DNA of 39,790 nt, taken from Prevotellaceae bacterium UBA1710. Its GTDB lineage: Bacteria; Bacteroidota; Bacteroidia; Bacteroidales; Bacteroidaceae. Both the position numbers and the translations under genes were made by a program. The notes beneath the pieces were generated by a model that saw only the letters and a program-made list of their open reading frames with translations, was not told the origin of the DNA and made no database searches. Positions 15,669 to 22,966 of this stretch are shown here, piece by piece; position 1 is the stretch's first letter; each line of letters starts with the position of its first letter. Location: the NCBI GenBank assembly GCA_002317355.1, contig DCJC01000065.1:1-39790 (forward strand). Reading direction: 5' to 3'.

Positions 15669-16105
15669 AGAAGTACACAATCATCCACAACTTTACAGCA
15701 GTCGCTTCGATAGAAGTACTGGCTGAGACAAGAGAAGAAGCATTCGAGAAAGCAAGACAAAATGAACTTGACCTTGCAGACTATGACTTCGAACTTGATT
15801 CCGCTGAGATTGGGAAAGAAGAAGATGTCCCTGAACTCAGCAAGTTAATCGAACAGGCAGAAGCAATCATAAAGAGAGCTGATGACATTATCTTAGTTCC
15901 CTGGCCTCTTATAACAACAGAGGTATGGGATGGTAATAAGATGAAAAGCGAACGTCAACGGATGGAAAACATCTACTGGGACGAAGAAGCAGATGAGATT
16001 GGTTTCAATACAGATGAGAGTTCAGGAGATTTCCTTCTTTCTGAACTTCCCGAACTGGAGCAACTAGAAATCTGTCAGCTAATCATAAAGACATCAAAAC
16101 CATGA
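15665..16105 (+). CDS. Hypothetical acidic protein, 146 aa
   Basis: The first 40 residues (MKKYTIIHNFTAVASIEVLA, ETREEAFEKARQNELD) fit a small strand-helix module of the kind seen in element antirestriction-like or unknown DpnD/PcfM-like proteins. The rest is very acidic (WDEEADEIGFNTDESSGDFL). DNA mimicry is conceivable but unproven. It is coupled to both neighbours by ATGA. Confidence 0.6.
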   Translation: MKKYTIIHNFTAVASIEVLAETREEAFEKARQNELDLADYDFELDSAEIGKEEDVPELSKLIEQAEAIIKRADDIILVPWPLITTEVWDGNKMKSERQRMENIYWDEEADEIGFNTDESSGDFLLSELPELEQLEICQLIIKTSKP

Positions 16106-16257
16106 TTCGCTATCATTTCAACGTAACAACCAATGGCATTCGTGAGAAGGTTCATATCAATGCTATGAATCCTGCGAGTGCCTATAGTAAGTGCAAACGA
16201 CTCTATCCGCTTGCTCAGCATATACACTTGGTGCGGAGCGAGAGAATACGAGACTAG
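16102..16257 (+). CDS. Small basic protein, 51 aa
   Basis: MIRYHFNVTTNGIREKVHIN is followed by AMNPASAYSKCKRLYPLAQH and a basic end. The strand-helix pattern resembles the N-terminus of the preceding protein. The start lies in the preceding stop (ATGA), which supports it as a real gene despite its size. Function unknown. Confidence 0.6.
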   Translation: MIRYHFNVTTNGIREKVHINAMNPASAYSKCKRLYPLAQHIHLVRSERIRD

Positions 16258-16282
16258 TATTAATCCTATAATTATATAATGT

Positions 16283-16852
16283 ATGCCTAACTGGTGCGAC
16301 ACAACTTATAAATGTGTAGGCGACCCGAAGGAAGTAAGGTCTCTCTACAATGTCATCAAATGTAATGACAATCGTAAGACATCCCGAGTTAAGAATGGAT
16401 TCGGTAAACTATGGCTCGGTAACATCATCGACCAACTCGGATATTCCTGGGAGCAGTATAGATGCCGAGGTGAAATTATCGATTATCAGATGGATGGCGA
16501 TGAACTCGTTATCTACCAAAGTACCGCTTGGTGCGAACAGGAGGGATTCAGAGAGGTTATCCAACTCAAGTTTCCTTCAATAACGGTTTACTACCGACAA
16601 GAAGAACCCGGCTGTGATGTATACTCAACCAATTCGTTTGAATACTTCCCTGAGCGTTATTTCTTAGACTCGTATGAAGAACCACTTTACTTTGAGACCT
16701 TATCAGAGGCTGTCGATACTATCAGTAGTATAGTCGGCTATAAAGTCGAGGAAGATGTGAATGTCATCAGGGATGCTCTTGATAAGTATCTCGAGGAACA
16801 TGAGAAGGATGATATTTTCTATTCCTTCCATGAATTCATAGAGATTGATTAA
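16283..16852 (+). CDS. DUF1281/Api92-like protein, 189 aa
   Basis: The N-terminus MPNWCDTTYKCVGDPKEVRS is the hallmark of the DUF1281/Api92-like group common on plasmids and phages: MPNWC, then a ferredoxin-like fold. The centre contains STAWCEQEGFREVIQLKFP and YYRQEEPGCDVYSTN, and the C-terminal 40 residues form an acidic helical region. The family has no established function. It is the last gene of the train starting at 12943. Confidence 0.7.
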   Translation: MPNWCDTTYKCVGDPKEVRSLYNVIKCNDNRKTSRVKNGFGKLWLGNIIDQLGYSWEQYRCRGEIIDYQMDGDELVIYQSTAWCEQEGFREVIQLKFPSITVYYRQEEPGCDVYSTNSFEYFPERYFLDSYEEPLYFETLSEAVDTISSIVGYKVEEDVNVIRDALDKYLEEHEKDDIFYSFHEFIEID

Positions 16853-16859
16853 TGGCTAC

Positions 16860-16895
16860 AGCAGGAGAAGGTATGCTTAGGCTACCTCTCCTGCT
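16860..16895 (+). other. Intergenic hairpin without U-tract
   Basis: AGCAGGAGA pairs with TCTCCTGCT, extended by GGTA/TACC past a bulged A; 13 bp in all. It lies 7 nt after the stop of the DUF1281-like gene. Confidence 0.6.
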
Positions 16896-16969
16896 TGTGC
16901 TGAACCTATCGGGGGGGAGGCCAGGCTTGTAACTGGGCTCTGCATTAGGATGAGAACTGATACTGAACT

Positions 16970-17004
16970 GAAGTCTGCATTAGGCAGGCTTCTTTATCTT
17001 TTTG
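16970..17004 (+). terminator. Terminator of the small-gene train
   Basis: GAAGTCTGC/GCAGGCTTC (one G-U) around a 5-nt loop is followed by TTTATCTTTTT. The roughly 70 bp before it hold a G7 run and no gene. Confidence 0.8.
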
Positions 17005-17122
17005 CTATGACTTATTGTTATAATGCAAAAAAATCTCCGAATAATTACCGAATTGCAAACTCTGAGTTTACAAAATTATAGATTTTCGAGCATTTTTTTA
17101 CATTTTTTTTAATTTTGTTTTC

Positions 17123-17150
17123 TTGTTTAAAATATAATTTATTACTTTTG
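17123..17150 (+). promoter_or_regulatory. Promoter of the candidate ncRNA
   Basis: TTG at 17123-17125 and the -7 box TACTTTTG at 17143-17150, inside a very AT-rich tract (17080-17140). The spacing of 17 bp is slightly short. Predicted start of transcription is near 17157. Confidence 0.6.
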
Positions 17151-17156
17151 TAGTTG

Positions 17157-17424
17157 CAGAGTGGAGACTCACACCTGAGATTAGCCACTCGCCAAAGAAG
17201 GCATCGCTGTTCTTTCCTCTCTACAAAAGTCTGGAAAACTTTAAACAAATGAGGGATAGAAACTGAAATGCCATCTAGTGTATTTGTATATGTAACTATC
17301 GATAGTTTTGCACTGTCGAGGTTTAGTATATCGTACACGGATGGATGCAAGTTACTGTTCATTTCATTTGAGGTTTTTCCAGAGCCGTGTAGAGGATGGG
17401 CGTGATGAAGCTCCATCCTTTTTT
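17157..17424 (+). ncRNA. Candidate structured non-coding RNA, about 268 nt, no known family
   Basis: A promoter, a gene-free stretch and an intrinsic terminator delimit this transcript. Visible pairings: AGTGG/CCACT with an inner CTCA/TGAG hairpin near the 5' end (17159-17195); an 11-bp bulged stem joining 17271-17282 to 17334-17344; within its loop the perfect palindrome AACTATCGATAGTT (17294-17307); and the terminator stem at the 3' end. No start codon opens a frame of note. It lies 157 nt upstream of the protease operon. It does not look like tmRNA, RNase P or 6S RNA as far as I can judge by eye, and no reverse transcriptase or TnpB-like gene is nearby. Confidence 0.55.
17393..17424 (+). 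terminator. Terminator of the candidate ncRNA
   Basis: AGGATGG pairs with CCATCCT around a 13-nt loop and is followed by TTTTTTG. Confidence 0.8.
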
Positions 17425-17580
17425 GTTTCAATACTATGAATAACGCCAAATCTTAGTGGGGCGGAGAAGGCGACCTTTTAATACTATAAAAATGCAAAAA
17501 TGAAATAAGTCGCATAATGCAGAATAAAATCTATAGCCAAAGGCTTAGAGTATTTAAACATTAAAAATCCTTTTTTGCTT

Positions 17581-17799
17581 ATGCCAATCTATCGTATTAC
17601 AGTAATCTCTACACGTATTTCCAATGGACAAAGAATAGACAAAGGCCTATATGTAGACATCCAAACATATAGTTATGCAAATCCAATTTATAATGAAAAG
17701 GAGAAAGTAGCAAATGCTTTTCTGTACCAAAGAGGTGTGGATTTAAAGAAAATGGGAGCTCTTAACGGCTCATGTCTTAACGCAATTAGAATAGGTTAA
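17581..17799 (+). CDS. Hypothetical protein, 72 aa, first gene of the cargo operon
   Basis: MPIYRITVISTRISNGQRID and KGLYVDIQTYSYANPIYNEK form a beta-rich start, followed by a helical end VANAFLYQRGVDLKKMGALN. The ATG at 17581 is preferred to an upstream TTG. It ends 2 nt before the protease start, so the two are translated together. No family is recognised; an adaptor or inhibitor of the protease is possible by position. Confidence 0.65.
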   Translation: MPIYRITVISTRISNGQRIDKGLYVDIQTYSYANPIYNEKEKVANAFLYQRGVDLKKMGALNGSCLNAIRIG

Positions 17800-17801
17800 C
17801 C

Positions 17802-18770
17802 ATGAAAATAGAGGAACTTATACATCCAGATGATGCCAGTGCATTAAAAACACTTATGAGCATCCCTGCATTACCAAAACTAATGGAAAAAGTATTTCAA
17901 TTAGGTTATGACGAAATCTCATGGAGTGAGAACGTAACAACTAATTTACGTCTCTCGGAAACACAGATGCCAGAGATATACAATCGCCTGCCACCTATAT
18001 GTGAACGTTTAGGAATACCTGTCCCCGAGTTATACCTCCAAATGACTCCTATCGTGAATGCATGGACATCTGGACATAGTAAAGTTTATATAGTACTCAC
18101 ACTTGGTCTAATAAAGAGAATAAAAGGTGAGGAACTTGATGCTGTATTAGCTCATGAGTGTGGGCACATATTGTGTCAGCATGTACTATATCAAACGTTA
18201 GCTAATGCAATCTTTACTTTCGGAGATTCGTTGTCCGACTCTCTTGTTGGAATAGTCGGCAATGCTGCTATGAAACCTATCCGTCAAGCACTGATAGCCT
18301 GGAGTCGAGCATCTGAATTATCCGCCGACAGGGTAGCTTGCATATTTACACCAGCCGAAACTCTTGCTAGAGTCTTAGCACGTTTAGAAATGATACCTAA
18401 ATATATAGCTGATACTATGGATATTCAGTCTTGGGCACAGCAAGGAAAAGAGTACGAAGCATTGAAAGATGGCACTGCTTGGAACAAAATTGTTCACTGG
18501 ATGGCAAACTCTGATGCAGACCATCCTTATTCTCCTGTACGAGCATACGAAGCTTTGATGTGGGAAAATACGGACATGTGTAGGAATTTAAGGAGCAATA
18601 CATTTCATTTGGAGGCCCTAAACAAACATGACATTATTAAGAAGAGTACGACATGGATAGAAAAAGGGGCTGAGGCCACCACTATTAATACAACTGCCAT
18701 TTTCGAAAAAGGATTAGAAATGACAAAAAAAATAAACATAGGCTCATTTATGTCAAAAAAGAAAAAGTAA
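17802..18770 (+). CDS. M48-family zinc metallopeptidase, 322 aa
   Basis: The zinc motif is H118-E-C-G-H122 in LDAVLAHECGHILCQHVL. The third ligand is probably E172 in ASELSADRVAC, the usual arrangement of M48 peptidases (HtpX/LoiP/Oma1 group). Residues 85-115 (NAWTSGHSKVYIVLTLGLIK) match the family strand before the active-site helix. There is no signal peptide, and the hydrophobic part around 128-160 is only weakly membrane-like, so it is probably cytoplasmic or membrane-associated. The C-terminal 70 residues are Thr/Lys-rich and not conserved in the family. The genes behind it encode membrane proteins, which could be its substrates. Confidence 0.85.
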   Translation: MKIEELIHPDDASALKTLMSIPALPKLMEKVFQLGYDEISWSENVTTNLRLSETQMPEIYNRLPPICERLGIPVPELYLQMTPIVNAWTSGHSKVYIVLTLGLIKRIKGEELDAVLAHECGHILCQHVLYQTLANAIFTFGDSLSDSLVGIVGNAAMKPIRQALIAWSRASELSADRVACIFTPAETLARVLARLEMIPKYIADTMDIQSWAQQGKEYEALKDGTAWNKIVHWMANSDADHPYSPVRAYEALMWENTDMCRNLRSNTFHLEALNKHDIIKKSTTWIEKGAEATTINTTAIFEKGLEMTKKINIGSFMSKKKK

Positions 18771-18817
18771 TTACCAATAAGAATGCAAACATTAATAATC
18801 CATAAAATAGTTTAGAT

Positions 18818-19465
18818 ATGAAACCTAATACCGAAATTTCAACAATAGCGGTCAAGCGCTTACAATTTTGCTGTCCCAACTGTGGTAGCAAGCAAGTTCA
18901 CAAATCTATAGGAGGAAAAGCAGAACATGTTGTTGCATGGGGAGCTACAAAAGCAATTAAATCCACCCTATTAGGGGATTATGGTGGATTAACTGGTGGA
19001 GCAGAGAATGAAATCATAAAAGAAGCAGTTCCTTTTCAGCAAGTATGTGATTACTGTCATAGAACTTTTCATGCAAGTAAATATGATATAGATTCTGGGA
19101 AGTATTCCATGTTAGAAGAAAAAGCCAAACAATTGGCTAACACTTATAATCAGAAGCTCCAGCGAGTCAAGGATGATGAGGTTGATAGCCTAAGGTCTGA
19201 AGCAAACCACGAACTCTTCAAAACATTTGTTGGTGCTTGTGTTTTCCTGTTAGGCCTATTCATATACAATACTTGTGAGCATAAAACTGAAGGTATTTTT
19301 GGAATGGAAGTATATACTAATTCATTTATGTTTTCATGTTTCGTTATGTTTGTCGGAGGACTATATACATTTTATAAAGGATGTATGAGTATTGCATCAT
19401 ATCAGAGTGCTTCAGAAATAGATAATATGCATCTCTCGATATATGCAAAAGACCATAAAGCATAA
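18818..19465 (+). CDS. Zinc-ribbon protein with two membrane spans, 215 aa
   Basis: A CxxC pair (CCPNCGSK, about 18-25) and a second one (VCDYCHRTFH, about 72-81) would form a split zinc ribbon. The insert between them is Gly-rich (GDYGGLTGGAENEI). A coiled-coil-like stretch (about 95-140, EEKAKQLANTYNQKLQRVKD) leads to two hydrophobic helices near the C-terminus (FVGACVFLLGLFIYN and FMFSCFVMFVGGLYTFY). The topology puts the zinc domain in the cytoplasm. No known family. It is the third gene of the operon. Confidence 0.7.
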   Translation: MKPNTEISTIAVKRLQFCCPNCGSKQVHKSIGGKAEHVVAWGATKAIKSTLLGDYGGLTGGAENEIIKEAVPFQQVCDYCHRTFHASKYDIDSGKYSMLEEKAKQLANTYNQKLQRVKDDEVDSLRSEANHELFKTFVGACVFLLGLFIYNTCEHKTEGIFGMEVYTNSFMFSCFVMFVGGLYTFYKGCMSIASYQSASEIDNMHLSIYAKDHKA

Positions 19466-19489
19466 ATTAACCCAATTAATAAATAATCT

Positions 19490-20035
19490 ATGAGTTACAA
19501 CAAAAACGATGTAATCAACGTCGCCACGAAATTGGGCAGACTTGTAAATGGAGGCGTAATTGGATATTACGCTGGAGAAAAGACATCACAAATTATGAAC
19601 AAGAATATTCCAAAAGAATTAATAAATGTCGTTGAGAGACACAAGAAGATTCAGTTGGGAGCAAGCTTGGCACAAAGTTTCGTTCCAGGGGCTGGTGTTG
19701 CAGCTATGGCAGCAGCTACAGTTTCACTATGGAAAATGTACTATGACATAAATGGTGTTCTTGGAATCAAAATTAGCGAAAATGCAGGGAAAAGTTTAGC
19801 TTCTGCCGTTATTACAAATCTTGGTTCATTTGCCGCAAAAGGTGTTGCAACAACAATAAGTGAAGGTGCAAAGTTTATACCATTTGTCGGATGGGCAGTC
19901 AGTGCAGGCATTAGTACAGTAACGACGACAGCCATTATATATGGCGCTGCATATGTATATTTAAATGCCCTTTCTGCAATGTACAGTGCAAAGGGACAGT
20001 TTGACTTGAACTATTTAACCGCTGCAATAAAATAA
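19490..20035 (+). CDS. DUF697/EcsC-like small-residue membrane protein, 181 aa
   Basis: The first 55 residues are polar. A hydrophobic Ala/Gly-rich region follows (GASLAQSFVPGAGVAAMAAA) and a second region runs from about 100 to 165 (LASAVITNLGSFAAKGVATT, then FIPFVGWAVSAGISTVTTTA). The two PG/PFVG turns and the small-residue pattern resemble the DUF697 domain found behind some GTPases. Here it is a stand-alone protein without a GTPase. Such a helix bundle could insert into the membrane, so a pore-forming or membrane-stress role controlled by the protease is a hypothesis. Confidence 0.6.
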   Translation: MSYNKNDVINVATKLGRLVNGGVIGYYAGEKTSQIMNKNIPKELINVVERHKKIQLGASLAQSFVPGAGVAAMAAATVSLWKMYYDINGVLGIKISENAGKSLASAVITNLGSFAAKGVATTISEGAKFIPFVGWAVSAGISTVTTTAIIYGAAYVYLNALSAMYSAKGQFDLNYLTAAIK

Positions 20036-20073
20036 CAATCAAAAATATTTAACAAATTTAAAATCATTGCTTT

Positions 20074-20220
20074 ATGAGTGACACATTGAAACACATCGCC
20101 CAACATGCAGCTATGCATGTAGCAAAAGAGGCTGCAAAAGGCGCAGGATGTATGGTGACTTTTTTCTTGATGTTTACAGGTTTAGGTGCATTATCCGCTG
20201 TCGTTGTCCTTCTTTTATGA
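20074..20220 (+). CDS. 48-aa peptide with a C-terminal membrane helix
   Basis: MSDTLKHIAQHAAMHVAKEA is an amphipathic His/Ala/Lys helix, followed by a hydrophobic span CMVTFFLMFTGLGALSAVVV ending in LLL. The layout is that of type I toxin-like or holin-like peptides. It lies 38 nt after the DUF697-like gene and before a hairpin, so it is the last gene of the operon. Function unknown. Confidence 0.6.
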   Translation: MSDTLKHIAQHAAMHVAKEAAKGAGCMVTFFLMFTGLGALSAVVVLLL

Positions 20221-20237
20221 TACAAACTTTAGCTATA

Positions 20238-20272
20238 AAGAGGATGGTATCCATACGTGATACCACCCTCTT
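20238..20272 (+). other. Intergenic hairpin without U-tract
   Basis: The 14-nt arms (20238-20251 and 20259-20272) pair at 13 positions around a 7-nt loop; the single mismatch is A-C, as in the hairpin at 3900. It lies between the cargo operon and the methyltransferase. Confidence 0.6.
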
Positions 20273-20315
20273 AACTATATTATAATGAAGTGTCGTAAAA
20301 TCACACATCGATATT

Positions 20316-20945
20316 ATGTCCCACTTATATTTAAAAGTCCTTGATAACGCTCGCAAACCAAAAGGTTTTTTGGGAAGGTGTGTACTTGAATTTATGAACA
20401 GATTTGCCCATAAAGAATTAGCTGAGTGGGCAATCGATGGTATTGAGGTTGAAAAAAATAAAAACATATTGGACGTTGGATGTGGCGGTGGTGCAAATAT
20501 TGCTCGACTTCTGAAAAAATATCCATTAGCCAATGTGATAGGTGTGGACTATTCAGCCATAGCTGTACGTTTGTCCCAAAAGCACAACTCAAAAGCGATA
20601 AAGAATGGAAAATGTAAAATATATAAGAGTAATGTTAGATGTCTCCCTTTCCGAGAAAACACATTTGATATTATTACTGCTTTTGAAACTATTTACTATT
20701 GGCCAGATATAGAACAATCATTTAGAGGTATATATAAGATTCTGTCAAATCAAGGTGTTTTTCTAATCGCTAATGGTGCAGATGCAGAAGAAGGTGGGTG
20801 GACTTGGGATAGATATATAGAGGGAATGCAGACATACCCCCCAACGGAAATAACAAGATATTTAACAAAAGTTGGATTTAAAAATATAAAAATGTCAAGA
20901 AAGAAACGAACTCCTTTTTTTTGTATCTTAGCATACAAGATATAA
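20316..20945 (+). CDS. Class I SAM-dependent methyltransferase, 209 aa
   Basis: The SAM-binding motif I NILDVGCGGGANIARLL (about 50-66) is followed by VIGVDYSAIAV (motif II acidic residue), NVRCLPFRENTFDIITAFET (motif III/IV) and a post-motif helix YYWPDIEQSFRGIYKILSNQ. This is the Methyltransf_11 layout. The C-terminal 60 residues, which would select the substrate, contain GWTWDRYIEGMQ and a basic end; the substrate is unknown. Its codon use is more AT-rich than that of the recombination operon, which points to a separate acquisition. It is probably cargo. Confidence 0.8.
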   Translation: MSHLYLKVLDNARKPKGFLGRCVLEFMNRFAHKELAEWAIDGIEVEKNKNILDVGCGGGANIARLLKKYPLANVIGVDYSAIAVRLSQKHNSKAIKNGKCKIYKSNVRCLPFRENTFDIITAFETIYYWPDIEQSFRGIYKILSNQGVFLIANGADAEEGGWTWDRYIEGMQTYPPTEITRYLTKVGFKNIKMSRKKRTPFFCILAYKI

Positions 20946-21040
20946 AGAAACTTTCCTTCCATTCAATACATAAATATGGAACTGCGACTGTACACTTCTC
21001 ATATATAGATTCTAATACACAGCAACTTAGACCAAACGAA

Positions 21041-21073
21041 AAAAAGGTACCAGAGATTTTACCTCTGGTACTT
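21041..21073 (-). terminator. Terminator at the end of the minus-strand unit
   Basis: GTACCAGAG/CTCTGGTAC (21063-21071 and 21047-21055), then CTTTTTTTCG on the minus strand. It also faces the methyltransferase transcript on the plus strand. Confidence 0.8.
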
Positions 21074-21130
21074 TAGTCTTATATCCAATCGTCAGGCATA
21101 TAACGCCCTCGATTTTACTCTCCAAAAACA

Positions 21131-21685
21131 TTACTCTAACGCACAATACCTATCGATATAGAGCTTGGCGCTGTCGTTATAGTAAATCATGGAAGTGCCC
21201 GATAGCGATAATCCGACCGTCGGGTCTCCTGTCAACTGCCTGAAATATTCATCGCATCGCTTGGCTACATCACTGTATTCAGGCTTCCGATTATAGCACC
21301 GATAGAATGAAGTATTATACCATAGGTAGTTATCCAAGTTTTCCCGAGAGGCTGTATCGTAGCCCCCGGGGATGAACTCACAGAAGCATTCGAGCCAGTT
21401 GCATTTCCTATAACCTTTTTGGGAATCAAAGCCAAGAGTCGTAATTGAAGAACTAGGCCAATGATGCTGATAATAAGCAATGCCATTGTGTTCATACATT
21501 ATTTCTTCGTTAGCTCTACCGTTAGGTAAGCAGTTGACAATGTTGAATAAATCAACTCCTTGTTCTTTACCCTCCTGATAGTATGGTAGCAAAGACTCTA
21601 TCCACTTTGGGAGAAAGTCTTCGAGAGCATCCCTGAATCTCTCAGAAACATGGGAAGCCCATTTTAAATCTTTAATAAATATCAT
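21131..21685 (-). CDS. Hypothetical protein, 184 aa
   Basis: MIFIKDLKWASHVSERFRDA opens a soluble, aromatic and cysteine-containing protein with GIAYYQHHWPSSSITTLGFD in the middle and DPTVGLSLSGTSMIYYNDSA near the end. No signal peptide, membrane span or known motif is visible. The start overlaps the stop of the GIY-YIG gene by ATGA, so it is translated with it; it might be cargo of the nuclease cassette or an immunity-type partner. Confidence 0.65.
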   Translation of the reverse strand: MIFIKDLKWASHVSERFRDALEDFLPKWIESLLPYYQEGKEQGVDLFNIVNCLPNGRANEEIMYEHNGIAYYQHHWPSSSITTLGFDSQKGYRKCNWLECFCEFIPGGYDTASRENLDNYLWYNTSFYRCYNRKPEYSDVAKRCDEYFRQLTGDPTVGLSLSGTSMIYYNDSAKLYIDRYCALE

Positions 21686-22530
21686 ATTGCTCTGAATTTA
21701 TAGCCTTTTTTTGTTGTTCCACCACTCTTTACACAGTTACCGACTGACCCGATATTATGACCTGTAGCCTTAGCTGCGTCAAGCATCGTAGAAAATCTTT
21801 TTTCGTGCCCATCAGGAAATGTTGCTATGGTATCTTTTCCACGTGTTTGCTGTGCGGCTTTCATATTCGCTCTGGCTTCTGGACTCTGTTTTACGCCTTT
21901 AGTTGGACCATGACCATGCTCTTCTATGTATTTCCTTAGCCCCTCACTAGCCGCTACAGGCTCCTTTCCTTTCATACGTGTGCTTTGCGCTGCTTTCTGT
22001 TCTGGTGTACGTTTCTTACCCTTGTTCCCATCAGAAATCTTCTGTTTTGTTTCGGCTGTATGTTTTTTTCCGAGGGTCGCCTGTCTGATTTTTTCCTTGG
22101 TTTCATCAGTCTGATAATTCCGATGTCCCTTGGAAATATTCTTGCGGTGTTCATCAGAGAAGTGCCGTCCAGAATTCTTGTAGTCATTAAAGCCGTTTTT
22201 TACAGAGTCCTTCTTGACCATCCATGAGTCTTCACATTCATCCAGTAACTTTGATAGGTCTTCCTTACTATCAGCTTCTACACGTTCAAGCCACTCGGTA
22301 CACCACTCAGTATCGATGTTACTGTATGTTTTCCGAGCCTCTGTTATTTTCTGACCTCCATAACTTTCGTTGTGAGTCTTTTTCCAGTTTGACTCTCGCC
22401 CCTTCTTGTCTGTAGTCTCTCCGACATACCATTTGCCTTTGTCGGGTCCTGGAGCAACAAGTTGTCGACCGTAGATGTAACCTACATACTTACCGTTAGA
22501 TTTCTCTACGTTTTTGCTGATTCGTGCCAT
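21682..22530 (-). CDS. GIY-YIG homing-type endonuclease with NUMOD repeats, 282 aa
   Basis: The GIY-YIG core lies in residues 10-105: VGYIYG, then KWYVGETTDKKGRES, a helix with ARKTY and WLERVEADSKEDL. Residues 120-205 carry NUMOD3-like repeats, for example HFSDEHRKNISKGHRN, TDETKEKIRQATLGKK and HTAETKQKISDGNKGK. The C-terminus (about 240-282) reads ATFPDGHEKRFSTMLDAAKA and VGNCVKSGGTTKKGYKFRAI, a NUMOD1/IENR1 DNA-binding unit. This is the structure of free-standing phage homing endonucleases. It should cut a specific site and spread itself or the right end of the element. Confidence 0.88.
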   Translation of the reverse strand: MARISKNVEKSNGKYVGYIYGRQLVAPGPDKGKWYVGETTDKKGRESNWKKTHNESYGGQKITEARKTYSNIDTEWCTEWLERVEADSKEDLSKLLDECEDSWMVKKDSVKNGFNDYKNSGRHFSDEHRKNISKGHRNYQTDETKEKIRQATLGKKHTAETKQKISDGNKGKKRTPEQKAAQSTRMKGKEPVAASEGLRKYIEEHGHGPTKGVKQSPEARANMKAAQQTRGKDTIATFPDGHEKRFSTMLDAAKATGHNIGSVGNCVKSGGTTKKGYKFRAI

Positions 22531-22873
22531 GTGTCTTTCTTGATGTTATAATTAGTTCAACATTGTACTGCTCATGCAGTACCTTCTTCAGTCTGGAGAA
22601 TGCATCTACCCTAACTCGAGTTCGTCCAAGTAGTTTTACAGCCTTCTCCAATTCAATCGTTATGACCATGCCGGATTTAAGTTCCCCATAAGTCTGTTGC
22701 AATACATCAACGTCATTGCTTGCAAAAGACTTTCCTCGCTTCCCCGTTGCAGAGTCCGTTTCTTTAGTTAATTTTTTTTCGTATGTGGTATCAGGCATAA
22801 CTCTTTCCTGATAGACAGGAGACATCACCGACGCTCTGTCCTCACCATAAAGCCACTGCTGAAATATGTTCAT
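22496..22873 (-). CDS. Hypothetical protein, 125 aa
   Basis: The start MNIFQQWLYGEDRASVMSPV at 22873 is preferred: an in-frame upstream extension to 23215 would run through the shared motif at 22944-22966 and reads like non-coding DNA. The middle is Lys/Thr/Glu-rich (YEKKLTKETDSATGKRGKSF), and the end has basic helices (VRVDAFSRLKKVLHEQYNVE). The last 35 nt overlap the start of the GIY-YIG gene. No family is recognised. Confidence 0.6.
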   Translation of the reverse strand: MNIFQQWLYGEDRASVMSPVYQERVMPDTTYEKKLTKETDSATGKRGKSFASNDVDVLQQTYGELKSGMVITIELEKAVKLLGRTRVRVDAFSRLKKVLHEQYNVELIITSRKTHGTNQQKRREI

Positions 22874-22943
22874 TTTTTTCAAATGTAATTTTGAATGTCT
22901 GAAAATTAGCTCAATCGTCACTGATGAACTCTTCATACTTCTC

Positions 22944-22966
22944 ACATATAAGATTTTGAGGGGATG
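22944..22966 (-). promoter_or_regulatory. Shared upstream motif, copy 3
   Basis: On the minus strand CCCCTCAAAATCTTATATGT lies about 75 nt before the 125-aa gene. It is the third copy of the element-specific motif found at 7654 and 9385. Confidence 0.5.

Noticed and set aside
17157..17424. Retron or diversity-generating retroelement RNA
   Set aside because: No reverse transcriptase gene is present in the window.
17045..17449. 134-codon minus-strand open frame over the candidate ncRNA
   Set aside because: The sequence reads as unstructured, AT-driven peptide (Lys/Asn runs), and the plus-strand promoter, stems and terminator explain the region better.
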